In this document: piece after piece, positions 12,177 through 23,579 of the stretch | How the letters are laid out: the number at the start of each line of letters is the position of its first letter | Numbering within the stretch: position 1 is the stretch's first letter | Assembly (NCBI GenBank): GCA_039707655.1 | Contig: CM077665.1 | Coordinates: 81,345,954 to 81,409,953, forward strand | DNA length: 64,000 bases | Direction: 5' to 3' | Origin: Elymus sibiricus | Lineage: Eukaryota > Streptophyta > Magnoliopsida > Poales > Poaceae | The notes under the pieces: model-generated | Told to the model about the DNA's origin: nothing | Seen by the model: the letters and a program-made list of their open reading frames with translations, nothing else | Database searches by the model: none | Position numbers and translations under genes: made by a program

Positions 12177-15100
12177 TCAAAGAACATTCGAAGATTCTAA
12201 GATATTTAGCTCACACCGCAACTTGCAAAATCTCTTTTCATCCAAGGGCTTAGTGAAGATATCGGCCAGTTGATCTTCAGTGGGGAAGTGGTCGATGGAG
12301 ATGTCGCCCTTGAGTACATGATCTCGAAGAAAATGATGACGAATCTGGATGTGCTTGGTCTTGGAGTGCTGAACTGGGTTATAAGCAATCTTGATAGCGC
12401 TCTCATTGTCGCAGTAGAGAGGCACATTCTTCACCTTGATGCCATAGTCCTTGAGGGTTTGCTTCATCCACAGCAACTGAGCGCAGCATGAACCAGCAGC
12501 AATGTACTCAGCTTCAGCAGTAGAAAGTGACACGCAGTTCTGCTTCTTCGAGGACCAACAGACTAAGGATCGTCCGAGGAAATGACATGTGCCTGAGGTT
12601 GACTTGCGATCCACACGATCTCCAGCATAGTCAGCATCTGAGTATCCGATGAGGTGAAGATTTGAGCCCTTGGGATACCATAATCCAAGCGTTGGTGTGT
12701 GAGCTAAGTATCGAAGAATATGTTTCACAGCCTTATGGTGTGATTCCTTCGGTGTCGCATGGAATCGGGCACACATGCAAACACTCAGCATAATATCAGG
12801 CCTAGATGCACATAGATACAATAAAGAGCCAATCATGGAGCGGTATACCTTCTGATCGAAATCTTTACCATTTTCGTCAGTGCAGAGGTGGCCTTTTGAA
12901 GGCATTGGAGTTTTGACGCCTTTGCATTCGTGCATGTTGAATTTCCTCAGCACATCCTTGAGGTATTTCTCTTGTGAGATGAAGATGCCATTGTCTTGCT
13001 GACGAATTTGAAGACCTAAGAAGAATTTCAACTCTCCCATCATAGACATTTGATATTCTTCACTCATCATATAGGCAAATTCATCACTGTAACGTTTGTC
13101 AGTACAGCCAAAGATAATATCGTCGACATATATTTGGCATATGAACAGTTCATTGTCATAGGATTTGGTGAAAAGAGTTGGGTCGAGTGAACCGGGTTTG
13201 AAGCCTTTCTTCATGAGGAATTCCTTCAGAGTGTCATACCACGCCCGAGGGGCCTGCTTGAGGCCATAGAGGGCTTTGTTGAGTCTGAAGACTTTGTCAG
13301 GATGCTTAGGATCTTCAAAACCTGGGGGTTGAGCAACATATACTTCTTCCTCAAGCTTACCATTGAGGAATGCACTTTTCACATCCATTTGATACAGAGT
13401 GATATCATGATGGTTAGCATAGGCAAGCAATATGCGAATAGCTTCAAGTCTAGCAACAGGTGCAAAAGTTTCATCAAAGTCAATTCCTTCAACCTGTGTG
13501 TAGCCTTGAGCTACAAGACGAGCCTTATTCCTTACCACAAGGCCATTTTCATCTTGCTTGTTGCGGTAGATCCACTTGGTACCTATGATGTTGTGCTTGC
13601 GAGGATCTGGCCGCTTGACAAGTTCCCACACATTGTTGAGCTTGAATTGATGCAATTCCTCTTGCATAGCTTGAATCCACTCAGGCTCCAAGAAAGCTTC
13701 ATCAACTTTGGTGGGCTCTATCATAGAGACAAAAGCAAAATGCCCACAAAAGTTAGTTAGATGTGAAGCTCTTGAGCGAGTGAGAGGACCTGGTGCATTG
13801 ATGTTGTCGATGATTTTGTCAATCTGCACTTCATTTGCAACTCTTGGATGAGCAGGTTGACGTGGCTGAGGATTTCCTTCAGCACCATTTTCTTCAGGTG
13901 TATCAGCATGAATGTCTTCATTGATTGGAATGACTTCCTCAGTTGGTTGAGGATTTTCTTCAGTGGGTACAACATCTTCAGTAGATTTCAACTTAATGGA
14001 TTCTTCAGGAGACTTTTCATCTGTCATAGAAGGCAGGTGCTCTCTTTGCGAGCCGTTAGTTTCATCGAACCGCACATCTACAGTCTCAACAACCTTTTGG
14101 TGGTGGGTGTTGAAGACTCTGTAGGTGTGCGAGTCCTTTCCGTAACCAAGCATAAAACCTTCATGTGCTTTCGGTGCAAATTTAGAACTGTGGTGAGGAT
14201 CTCTTATCCAGCATTTTGCACCGAAGACTTTGAGATAACTTACATTGGGTTTCTTGCCAGTCATCAGTTCATATGAAGTCTTCTTGAAGAATTTGTGAAG
14301 ATATACCCTGTTGATGATGTGGCATGCTGTATCAATTGCCTCAGGCCAGAAGCGACGAGGAGTCTTGTATTCATCAAGCATGGTGCGTGCCATCTCAACA
14401 AGAGTCCTATTCTTGCGCTCCATGACATCGTTCTGCTGAGGAGTATATGGGGCAGAAAGCTCATGAGTAATACCAAGTTCATCAAGATATTCATCAAGAT
14501 TGGTATTCTTGAACTCAGTCCCGTTATCACTCCTGATATGCTTGATCTTGACGCCGAAGTTTGTTGAGGCCCTTGAAGCAAATCGTCTGAAGACATCCTG
14601 CACCTCAGACTTGTACAGAATAATATGCACCCAAGTGTAACGAGAGTAATCATCAACAATGACAAAGCCATACAAACTTGAAGAATTTGTTAGCGTGGAA
14701 TAATGAGTGGGGCCAAAGAGGTCCATGTGAAGCAATTCAAAAGGTCGAGTCGTGGTCATGATTGTCTTCGAGGGATGCTTGGATCTGGTCATCTTCCCAG
14801 ACTCACAAGCACCACACAGGTGATCCTTGAGGAATTTGACACCTTCGATGCCAATGACGTGCTTTTTCTTCACGAGCGTGTGCAAGTTCCTCATACCAGC
14901 ATGTCCAAGTCGTCGATGCCACAGCCAGCCTTCTGAGGTCTTTGCAAGTAGGCATGTGGCAGGCTGAGGACCTGTAGAGAAATCAACAATATACAAGTCT
15001 CCTCTCCTAAAGCCTTCGAAGACTTTGGAATGGTCAGCTTCCATGATGACGACACAACGATATTTTCCAAAGATGACGACCATATCAAGATCACAAAGCA

Positions 15101-15347
15101 TTGAGACAGACATGAGGTTGAACCCAAGGGATTCGACAAGCATCACCTTGTCCATGTGTCGGTCCTTGGAGATTGCAACCTTACCTAGACCCAATACCTT
15201 GCTTTTTCCTTTGTCAGCGTAGGTGATATGCTTCAGATGAGATGGGGCAAGTGGCATATTCATCAGTAGACTCTTGTCACCAGTCATGTGGTTGGTGCAT
15301 CCACTGTCGAGGACCCACTCAGTAGTTTTTGGAGTTTCATCCTACAG
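12177..15347 (-). CDS. Copia pol: protease, integrase, RT, RNase H
   Basis: The frame is open from just after a TAG at about 15348. It starts with the protease motif [11 protein letters not shown] around 15288-15325 and continues for 1036 residues beyond the first Met (15287). Counting from that Met, the HHCC integrase zinc site lies at 124-161, the DDE core has D189 (HMDLFGP), D254 (RSDNG) and E290 (ERKNRT), and the reverse transcriptase carries YVDD at 720-723 with RARLV/GYTQ-type motifs before it. RNase H has the [10 protein letters not shown] motif near 940. PR-INT-RT-RH is the Copia order. The frame is intact even though gag and the third ORF are broken, so this copy is recent but probably non-autonomous. 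It is separated from gag by about 230 bp containing stops. Confidence 0.93.
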
Positions 15348-15579
15348 ATGAATTAGTACAACTTACGAACTCATATGCTTCAAAGAGAAGAATATGACAT
15401 CAAATTCATCAGACCGAATCTCATCACACAACATAGTAAGTAAAGCAGTGTGAGGACGTGAGAAATGAGGAATTCATTTCTGCATGATTAGCTTGCGTCC
15501 TTTCAAGCATTTTCTTCAGGTCTCCAGCAAATTCATCAGACGTTCAAGTTCGTCTGGAGACCTGACCCTGCATAAGAGG

Positions 15580-18500
15580 TTAGTTCAATTTCTTCACCAC
15601 CCACATCTGGAGGGGTGGCAAAGAACTCATCATTCTGCGAGCTCCATATGAGAAAGGAGGCATTGAAGCTAGTGCACTTCGTTTCACAAGACTAGGATTA
15701 GAGTACTCATATGAATAAGCAGAGAAATTCTTTGAGGACTTATGAACATAATGATTTGAAGAATAATGCGCATATTCAGAACTCTTAGATTTTCCCTGCG
15801 AAACAGATGCATTAGCACGAGAATGATAATTTTGACCATTTGAGGAATTTGGTCCAAGTGAAGACTTTGGTCCAAATGAGGAATTTGATCTGGGGTTCCT
15901 TTTCTTCATGGGTGGTGTCGTGAGGACATTCACTTGAAGATTTTCCAAGCAGCTCTTAGGAACCCAGATTTTCCTCATAGGTGAACCATTCCTGCAGTTA
16001 GTTCCAACAAATCTGGCAAATACTTCACCTTTCCGATTTTTGAAGAATTTGTAGTTGGAGTCAAGTGAATCATCAGAGGAATATGCAGTTTTACAAGTAA
16101 AGCCAGATAAAGTGGATGGATCCACAGGAGGCCCTTTTGCAGCAACCCATGAAGTTTTGGGGTACTGCTCTGGTGTCCAGTAGGATCCATCAGCATTGAG
16201 TTTCCTCTCAAATGCAATACCCTCTTTCCTAGGGTTCCTGTTCAGAATCTGCTTTTTGAGCACATCGCAAAGGGTTTGATGCCCTTTGAGACTTTTGTAC
16301 ATACCTGTCACATACAATTCCTTCAACCCTGCATTTTCGTCAGTGATACTTGTGGTATTCTCAGATGAGGAATTTGTGACCACGGGGATAGTTGAAGAAT
16401 TTGCAGTAATAGAAGCATTTGAACATTCAGGTGAAGAATTAGCAGTTTCACGTTCGATGCATTTCATACATGGTGGAACAAATTCTTCCTGAGCGGTACT
16501 GATCAAGGTAGTCAGAATCCCGACTCGACTCCTAGAATCCTACGACTTCACGACCCTACGCAAGCATGTCGATCCAAGTCCCACTATGCATCCGGATCTG
16601 GTAGAATCCATGTTGAGTCGCGATCCAAATTATAGAATCCTATACAAAACTGTAGAATCCCGACTATGCTATGGACTATGTACAATTCTACTAATTTACC
16701 TAAGACATTTTTTAGTGTTAGAAGAATAATATGCCATCATCCAAACCCATTTTCACATGCCTCATGGCCCTTTATTCCCCTCCCAAGCCCAAATCCTCAG
16801 GCGCCGACACCATTAATCTAGCTCTCAGAAACCCTAGATCAAAACTGAGGATCTGGCTTGTCGACGAATGGAGTTGGTGTGAGAAGGAGGATGCATCAAG
16901 ATTGCTTGGAGAAGGTTTGGAAGACCCTTCAATGTTCAGCACTACAGGTTAGCTATACAAGTGATCGACTAGTCACACAGTCTAAAAAAACTTCCTAAGT
17001 AATTTTTGTGTGTTTAAGATTTAAATGTTTTACACATTTCCCTCTCATATATGTTCCATACATGAAAGCTAGATAGTAGGTTAGCCATGAAAATATGTGA
17101 AATACAATTAACATTGATGTGTACGTTTTTCTCTCTATATTTCGTGTCCAAATTCTATAGCACACATGTATATTTTTGGCATGGATACAAATTATCTTAT
17201 TTGAGTAAATCTAGTAGAATCCTCGATTCCACGACTCGATACTACGATTCGATTATGTCCATGGAAAACCGATCCGACTCCGAATCCCGACTCTGACTAC
17301 CTTGGTACTGATCTGTTGAGCCAGCAAGGAATCGTTTTCCCTTTGGAGATCCTCATGAGCCACCCTTAGTTTCTCAAGATCTTGCTTTTTTTGAAGAAAT
17401 TCATAAGAAAGCTTCTCATGATCAACTAAGAGAGCATTGTGATGACTCTGAAGGTTATCATACTTTGTCTGAAGACTTTTGAGATCATCAGACAGAGTTT
17501 GAGTGCGATCCACTTCCTCATTCAACAGATCATCGCTTTTGTCTAGCATTTTCTGAAGCTTTTCAAGAGCACTTTGTTGCTTAGTGGCAATTTTAGCAAG
17601 TTTGGCATAGCTAGGTTTCACATATTCATCAGATTCACCTTCACTTGATTCAGAGGAAGAGTGATGTTTGTGTACCTTGGAACCTTTTGCCATGAAGCAG
17701 TAAGTGGGAGCATATTCATCATTGCTGACGTCAGAGTCGTTGGAGTGGTCATTTTCTTCATCGTTGAAGATGGACTTGCTGACGAAAGCAGTGGCAAGAG
17801 CAAGACTAGCAACACCAGAGTCAGACTCTTCCTCAGATTCTTCCTCTTCTTCATATTCTTCAGATTCTTCTTCTGAGTCCATTTCCTTGCCTATGAAAGC
17901 CCGAGCCTTTCTGGAACCTTTCTTCTTGTGCGATGAGGACTTTGCAGATGAAGACTTTGAATATGAGGACTTTGAAGATTTCTTCTTTTTCTTCGAGTCA
18001 TCAGAACTGTAGTTCTTGTATTTCTTCTTCTTTGATTCTTTTTCCCAGAGAGGACAGTCAGAGATAAAGTGACCAGACTTCTTGCATTTGTGACAAGTTC
18101 TCTTCTTGTAGTCGCTTGAGGAATCTGATTTCCTCAAACTACTTTTTGATGACTTTGCAGATTGACCTCTCCCTGAGAACTTCTGGAATTTCCTCACAAG
18201 CATTGCCAGCTCCTGACTCAGTTCTTCAGGATCACCAATGCTACTATCAGAATCTTCGTCTTCGGATGAGGAAATTGCTTTTGCCTTCAGAGCACGAGAT
18301 CTTCCATAGCTTGGTCCGTAGAGATCTCTCTTCTCAGCTTGTTGGAATTCATGAGTATTGAGTCTCTCAAGTATATCAGCAGGATCAAGTGACTTGTATT
18401 CTCCACGTTCTTGAATCATCAAAGCTAGTGTATCGAATGAGGAATCAAGAGATCTTAGCAGTTTCTTCACCACCTCGTGGTCAGTGATATCCGTGGCACC

Positions 18501-18944
18501 CAGTGCTTGAAGCTCGTTGGAGATATCAGTGAGACGATCAAAAGTTTGCTGAACATTTTCATTGTCGAGTCTTTTGAAGCGATTGAAGAGATTGCGAAGA
18601 ACATCAACACGAGAGTCACGTTGAGTGGAAACACCTTCGTTGACCTTGGACAGCCTATCCCAGATAAGCTTAGCAGTCTTCAAAGCACTCACTCTGCCAT
18701 ACTGACCTTTGCTCAGATGGCCACAGATGATATTCTTCGCTTGAGAATCGAGTTGCTTGAATTTCTTCGCATCAGCAGCAGTAACAGTCGGAGATGTGAG
18801 AGGAACACCATTTTCCACAACGTACCAGAGATCGTTGTCAATAGCCTCAAGATGCATGCGCATCTTGTTCTTCCAGTAGGGGTAGTCCGTCCCATCAAAG
18901 GTAGGACAGCCTGCGGAAACCTTGATCATACCTGCAGTCGACAT
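15580..18944 (-). pseudogene. Copia gag, split by an hAT insertion
   Basis: Gag starts at ATG 18944. Residues 15-210 resemble the UBN2/copia gag polyprotein, with the WKNKMRMHLEA and QTFDRLTDISNEL regions. One CX2CX4HX4C zinc knuckle sits at C284, C287, H292 and C297. Lys/Ser and Asp/Glu-rich stretches follow, then a probable coiled coil at about 450-545. The frame is cut at 17312 by the 801-bp element at 16504-17304. It resumes at 16503 on the other side, where the GTACTGAT duplication marks the break, and runs about 307 residues to a stop at 15580. The distal part is Ser/Asn-rich and contains TSWVAAKGPP and KIWVPKSCLENL. Apart from the insertion the frame is open, so the insertion is the disabling lesion. 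Confidence 0.9.
16504..17304. mobile_element. hAT-like element inside Copia gag, 801 bp
   Basis: The ends are inverted (CAAGGTAGTCAGAATCCCGA and its counterpart ending CTGACTACCTTG) and flanked by the perfect 8-bp duplication GTACTGAT (16496-16503, 17305-17312). No transposase was found. A short proline-rich open stretch at 16731-16952 has no recognisable domain. It must be younger than the Copia insertion. Confidence 0.88.
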
Positions 18945-18997
18945 AACTAGAACTCCAGGTGGTTAAACCAAAATCACACAGAACAAGGGAGTACCTT

Positions 18998-19009
18998 GCT
19001 CTGATACCA
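18998..19009 (-). other. Primer binding site (tRNA-Met)
   Basis: The minus strand reads TGGTATCAGAGC, complementary to the 3' end of initiator tRNA-Met, two bases inside the 5' LTR. This is the usual PBS of plant Copia elements. Confidence 0.93.
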
Positions 19010-19011
19010 AT

Positions 19012-20612
19012 TGAAAGTGCGTTATATCGACTAGAGGGGGGTGAATAGGCGATTTTTACAAATTCATCACTGAGGAATTTCAACTTGAGGAATTTGAAAT
19101 GTGATGAATAACTTGCAGCGGAATAAGTACTTAGGTGCATGCGAAACATAGCAGTAGCATGGTCATCGTGATGAAATAGAGCATGCACAGATTACAGGTA
19201 GCGTGATACAGGATGCGCAGGTGATGAACAAGGTAACTTGAAGAATTTGGGGTGAGGAAATTGAGAAAGTCTTCAGTCAAACTCTTCAAACAGTAACGAT
19301 CAATTTCATCAACAAGTATACAAGGAAATTAAAGGGTTGAGGAAATAGAACCAGGTAGCTCGATGAAGACAATGATTTGATGACCCAATTCCAACTGCTG
19401 TGACAGTCGTACGTCTGGTTTGGAGCGGCCTGGTATTTAAACCAGAAGACACACAGTCCCTACCGTATTCTCCTTGAGCTAAGGTCACACAGACCTCGCC
19501 CAACACTCGTGGTAAGTCTTCAGGGTAGACTTCCAAAACCCTCACAAACTGGTCACCCGACGATCCACAATTTACTGCTGGATGCTCTAGACCAAGGTCA
19601 CTTCGTGATCCCCAATTGACTGCAGGATGCACTAGACCATGACGCCTAACCGTCTGGAAGATACACAGTCTTCAAAGGTAACAAGCGTCGGTTCCACACA
19701 GGAACAATTTCTTCAGTGATGCTCAATCACTTTGGGTTTGGTGGTTTGGTTTGGGGTTTTTCCTCACTGATGATTTTCTCTCAAAGTCTTCGGAGGATGG
19801 GTTTTTCCTCACTGATGATTTTCGCTCAAAGTCCTCGAGGAATGGGATGCTCTCAAATGACAAGTGTCAGTTCTCTCTCGGAGCAGCCAACCAGCTAGTG
19901 GTTGTAGGGGGTGGCTATTTATAGCCAGGGAGCAACCTGACATGATAAGACATAAATGCCCCTAATGATATGACCGTTATGTGGATAGGATGATTGGGGA
20001 CAGCTGGCGCTTAGCACAGCAACGGTCAGAATTTCGAACTATGAAAGTCCTCAGGCTTATCATGTTCCTCACTTGTAGGCAATTCGCACTGGCGAAATCT
20101 TAACTCCTCAGTTAGACCAATTTCCTCAGAGACCAGAAGATCATCGTCTCTGTCACTGAAGAACTTGACTGAACTGCAAGAGATTTCCAAAGGCTTCACT
20201 TGAAGGATTGGATAGGTTGAGTCTTTTGAGTTGAGCATCAGTTGGAAATTTTCCTTAGTATTACCTCAGCCCCCTTTAACAGTACGGTGTTTCCTATGAC
20301 TCAAAAAAGGAAATGAAACTACGAAAACAAAAGTCTTCATGCTTCATAGTCCTCGTTCATATCTTCAAGGTCACACCAACTTCTTCTTTTTCAAAGTCTT
20401 CAGGGAATACCAAAGTCTTCAGCAAAGTCTTCACCAAAGTCTTCACCAAAGTCTTCAGTTGAAGACATACATTTTTAGGGGTCGATAATCTCCGAATGTA
20501 TCAAACTCCTCAGCGACTTATAGAGCCTGTGTACACTTACAAACGCATCAGTCTCTTAACCTATAAGTCTTCAATACACCAAAATCACTAAGGGGCACTA
20601 GATGCACTAACA
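19012..20612 (-). repeat. 5' LTR of the Copia element
   Basis: 1601 bp, upstream LTR by element orientation. It carries four copies of the CAAAGTCTTCA unit near 20405-20455, against two in the other LTR. About 1.2 percent divergence between the LTRs, counted by eye, places insertion at roughly half a million years if the usual grass LTR rate of 1.3e-8 per site per year applies. Confidence 0.95.
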
Positions 20613-20617
20613 CATCC

Positions 20618-21102
20618 ATGGCGCCTCGTGGTGGCAGCACTCACCCCAACGGAGAGCCGGCGATGCGGCCGTGCTCGAGGAGCTGCGCCGCTCCCTCGCC
20701 AACCCGCGGATGGCGGAGCTGCACGCCGTTCACGGCGTCCGGGGCGGGGCGGAGCGGAGCTCGCCGCCTGCGTATCCTTCAAGCTTGCCGAGGAGCGGAC
20801 GGCGGCACGAGGCCTGCCAGCTCCGACGTGGCCGTCCCCTGCTCCACCTCCGCGCCACGAGGCCTGCCTCCTCCGCCGCACCTGCTGTGCTTCTTCCTCC
20901 TCCTCGTCGTGGCGTTCATCGGCGCGGTCCCGTGGTCGCCGTAGAGTCATCTCCTGCCGCCACGCGTCCGCTGGACGAGCTTTGCCGCTTCTTGGGTGGG
21001 GGCGCGGTTGGAAAACTTTGCCCCCCCAGGCCAAAAATTACGCCGGCGCAACCCCAACCGGCTGAAAATGCCTCCTGGGGGAGCAAACGGCTGGAGATGC
21101 TT
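20618..21102. mobile_element. Harbinger-like element, right part
   Basis: Continuation of the element that begins at 4575. It ends GGCTGGAGATGCTT and is followed by TGA. It is GC-rich with GGGGCGGAGCGGAGCTCGCC repeats like the left part. Open frames here overlap in all phases and show no domain. Confidence 0.7.
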
Positions 21103-21339
21103 TGAGCGACAAGATCCCGAGAGACCATCATTTGTTCGGCCAGGCCCCGGGAGACTTTGCATGAGCGCCACAGAAGAAATCCAGCAATAGAAGGCTCCAT
21201 ATTCATCGCTGCCAATCCTACTATTCCCCGCATTGTAACGCCGGGAATACCACGCAAACGTGCACCCTCCAAGGGAACCACTGCTACATGAACTGGCCCA
21301 TTTTGCGTCTCTCATGCGTGTTTTCCATTGAAACAGGTT

Positions 21340-22135
21340 TTACTTCCTGTTTCTTTCTATGATTTCCTTCGGTTCCCTTATCGTCTTTTATGTTTTTACA
21401 TTTTTTATTTTTCACTTTTGTAATTAACGAATATTTGAATATTTTTAATTATTGGAAAATTCAAATTATTTGAAATTTCGTAAATATTTCTGAGTAAACA
21501 TGTATTTTTTAAAAAATCATCAAAAAATATTAAACTCATGAATTAATTTTTTTTTAAATAGGGACATTGCTACAATTCATGTAATAAGTATTGAATGCAT
21601 GTATAATTTCATATTTGCGAGAATTTTATTGGTCCACGGCTAGTTTTTAAATCTGTGAATATGTTTTGAATTCGTGAAAGAAAATTGAGTTCATGAACAA
21701 TTTTTAAGTTTGCACACATGTTTGAATTCATGAACATTGTTTCAATTAGTAAATATGGTTTCAAACTAGGAACATTATTGTAATTCATGAACATTTTTTA
21801 TATTGTGATTTTTTAAATTCAAATAACATATTTTAAAATTTTAGAACTTTTTAAAACTCAGTAATATTTTAAAAAATTGTGCAATTTTTTTGAATTCATG
21901 AAGAAATTTTGAGTTTGTATACGTCTATTTAAATTTACTAGGAATCTTTTATTCACAAACAATTTTCGATTTCATGGGATGTTTTTTTCAAATTTGCAAT
22001 ATTTCATGTTCCTAAGCTAATACTTAGAAACCATTTTAATAGAAAACTAGCCAAAAATAAAACCAGATGAAAATCATTTAAAAGAAACGAACCGAAAAAA
22101 CGAACTAAAAATCATTAGCAAACTTATGGTCGGCC
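21340..22135. repeat. AT-rich degenerate repeat block
   Basis: AATTCATGAAC and TTTGAATTC-like units recur in AT-rich DNA with no coding signal. Same texture as 4010-4571. Confidence 0.55.
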
Positions 22136-22379
22136 CATATGTGGCGTTGTGCTGGCTATAGGGTGCTTGTCAGAGCTAAATTCGATAGATCCTTCACTAG
22201 AGTATCCTAGCTAGGCAATTTGGCGAGGTGGTAACAAAGATAAGGGTTTTTACGCAGGTTCGAGCTCTCACGGTGGAGATAATGTCCAACGATCGCTCTT
22301 TGCTTTGTTGCTTTGGGGTGTATACAAAATACAAAGTGTCAAGAGATTCCATGTGTTCTACGACGAGCCCGAAGACTAG

Positions 22380-22766
22380 TATAGGATCTAACATTCGGTG
22401 AGATGAATGAGATCAACCACAAAAAATCATATTTAGACATTTCAAAAATTTCTAGAAATATTTGACAACATGCATGTGCGGTGTGTCTACAACTTCAGAA
22501 AAAATCAGCTCACAACTTGACGTACAATTATATATTAAAAAAGGCAAATTCGAATGTGAGTGGAGATAGTTATGGTGAATAGTATTTTGACACTATTCAC
22601 ATCCAAATTGTCTTTTTTGTTTCTATTAGTGTAGGTCGAATTGCTGAAACCTTTTTAGGTTGTACAACAAACATTGTGGTGTGTATCAATTTTTTTAGAA
22701 TGTTTGAACTTGTTTTGTATTTTCAAAAAGAATTGATCTCGCCTAATGTGAGATCCTATAATAGTC
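22380..22766. mobile_element. Foldback-type element
   Basis: TATAGGATCTAACATTCGG at the left is inverted at the right as CTAATGTGAGATCCTATA. The interior contains a further inverted pair around GAATAGTATTTTGACACTA. Size about 390 bp; no coding capacity. Confidence 0.55.
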
Positions 22767-23082
22767 TCTCTCCAACTTAGGCCCTCTTTTATTTAAAGGA
22801 TTTCTAAAGGTATTTTGGAGGATTATAATCCTTATGATTTTTACCTCTGTGGGTTGTTTGATACATAGGATAGCAATCCACGGGAATTTTTCCATAGGAT
22901 TTCAAAAGAATTGATCTCACCTAATGTGAGATCCTATACTAGTCTCCCCCAACTTAGGCGCTCTTAGATTTAAAGAATTTCTAAAGGAATGTTGGAGTAT
23001 TCTAATCCTTATGAGTTTTTTTCCCTGTGGGTTGTTTGATACATACGAATGTAATACATAGGAATTTTTCCATAGGATTCAC
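22733..23082. repeat. Tandem duplication, period 178 bp
   Basis: TTGATCTCGCCTAATGTGAG at 22733 recurs as TTGATCTCACCTAATGTGAG at 22911, and similarity continues to a CCATAGGATT-type end. The duplicated unit joins the right end of the foldback element to the left half of the MITE, so it arose after both had inserted. Confidence 0.8.
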
Positions 23083-23263
23083 TTGTACTAGTTTTCATTG
23101 GAAAATTTCCATCCACTCCAACATCATGTGAAAAATCCTACGTTTTTTCCTACGCGCAATGAAACCGTCATATTAATCCTATAGGATTGAGGATGGCATG
23201 CCACTCTATTCCTCTACTTTTCCTATTCTTGCATTTTACAAATCATGCGAACCAAAGAGGCCC
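22780..23263. mobile_element. Tourist/Harbinger MITE with internal duplication
   Basis: The ends GGCCCTCTTTTATTTAAAGG and ACCAAAGAGGCCC are inverted, with TTA on both sides (22777-22779, 23264-23266). A tandem duplication of about 175 bp, from the neighbouring foldback element into this MITE, is included, which explains its unusual length. Confidence 0.7.
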
Positions 23264-23579
23264 TTATATAGCATACCAAGGGTCCTAGATTTACACAACT
23301 AGGTCGACTACGGGTGGGGAGGTTGAACCCTCTAGGGCGCTGTCTTCTTGTCTTACGTCAAGCCTTACGGAGTCATCGTATACATCATCATGGATCGCCC
23401 AAAGTGGCTTCGGACAGAACCGACAAAGGGTCCTTTGCCCGTCCCATTAGGCCGGGAATGGTCACAATGAGAGACCCCTTGGCGAGGACATTGTCCGTGC
23501 GCGTTTGACCAATCCCTATTTGGCCCTTCAGGCGCTGGTTTATACTATTTCCACAACTTGGCGCACACCCCATCCTGGG

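Larger units (their letters stand above)
5007..20612 (-). mobile_element. Full-length Copia retrotransposon (Sirevirus/Maximus-like)
   Basis: A complete 15.6-kb element. Two LTRs begin TGAAAGTGCG and end GCACTAACA, and a perfect CATCC target duplication (5002-5006, 20613-20617) flanks them. On the minus strand the order is LTR, tRNA-Met PBS, gag with one zinc knuckle, protease-integrase-RT-RNase H (Copia order), a long extra ORF, polypurine tract, LTR. The very long internal region and the third ORF after pol match the Sirevirus lineage, of which Maximus is the well-known Triticeae family; the family name is my inference. pol is still open, while gag and the third ORF are broken. It landed inside a Harbinger-like element. 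Confidence 0.95.
22140..23564 (+). mobile_element. Decayed Gypsy-type LTR with PBS-like end
   Basis: At 23558-23564 TTGGCGC follows CCACAAC, resembling the junction of an LTR end with the TTGGCGCC-type primer site of many Triticeae Gypsy elements. The upstream ACGCAGGTTCGAGCTCTCAC stretch near 22250 resembles a motif common in such LTRs. The interval was later invaded by a foldback element and a Tourist-type MITE. No internal gag-pol remains. Boundaries and class are tentative. Confidence 0.4.
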
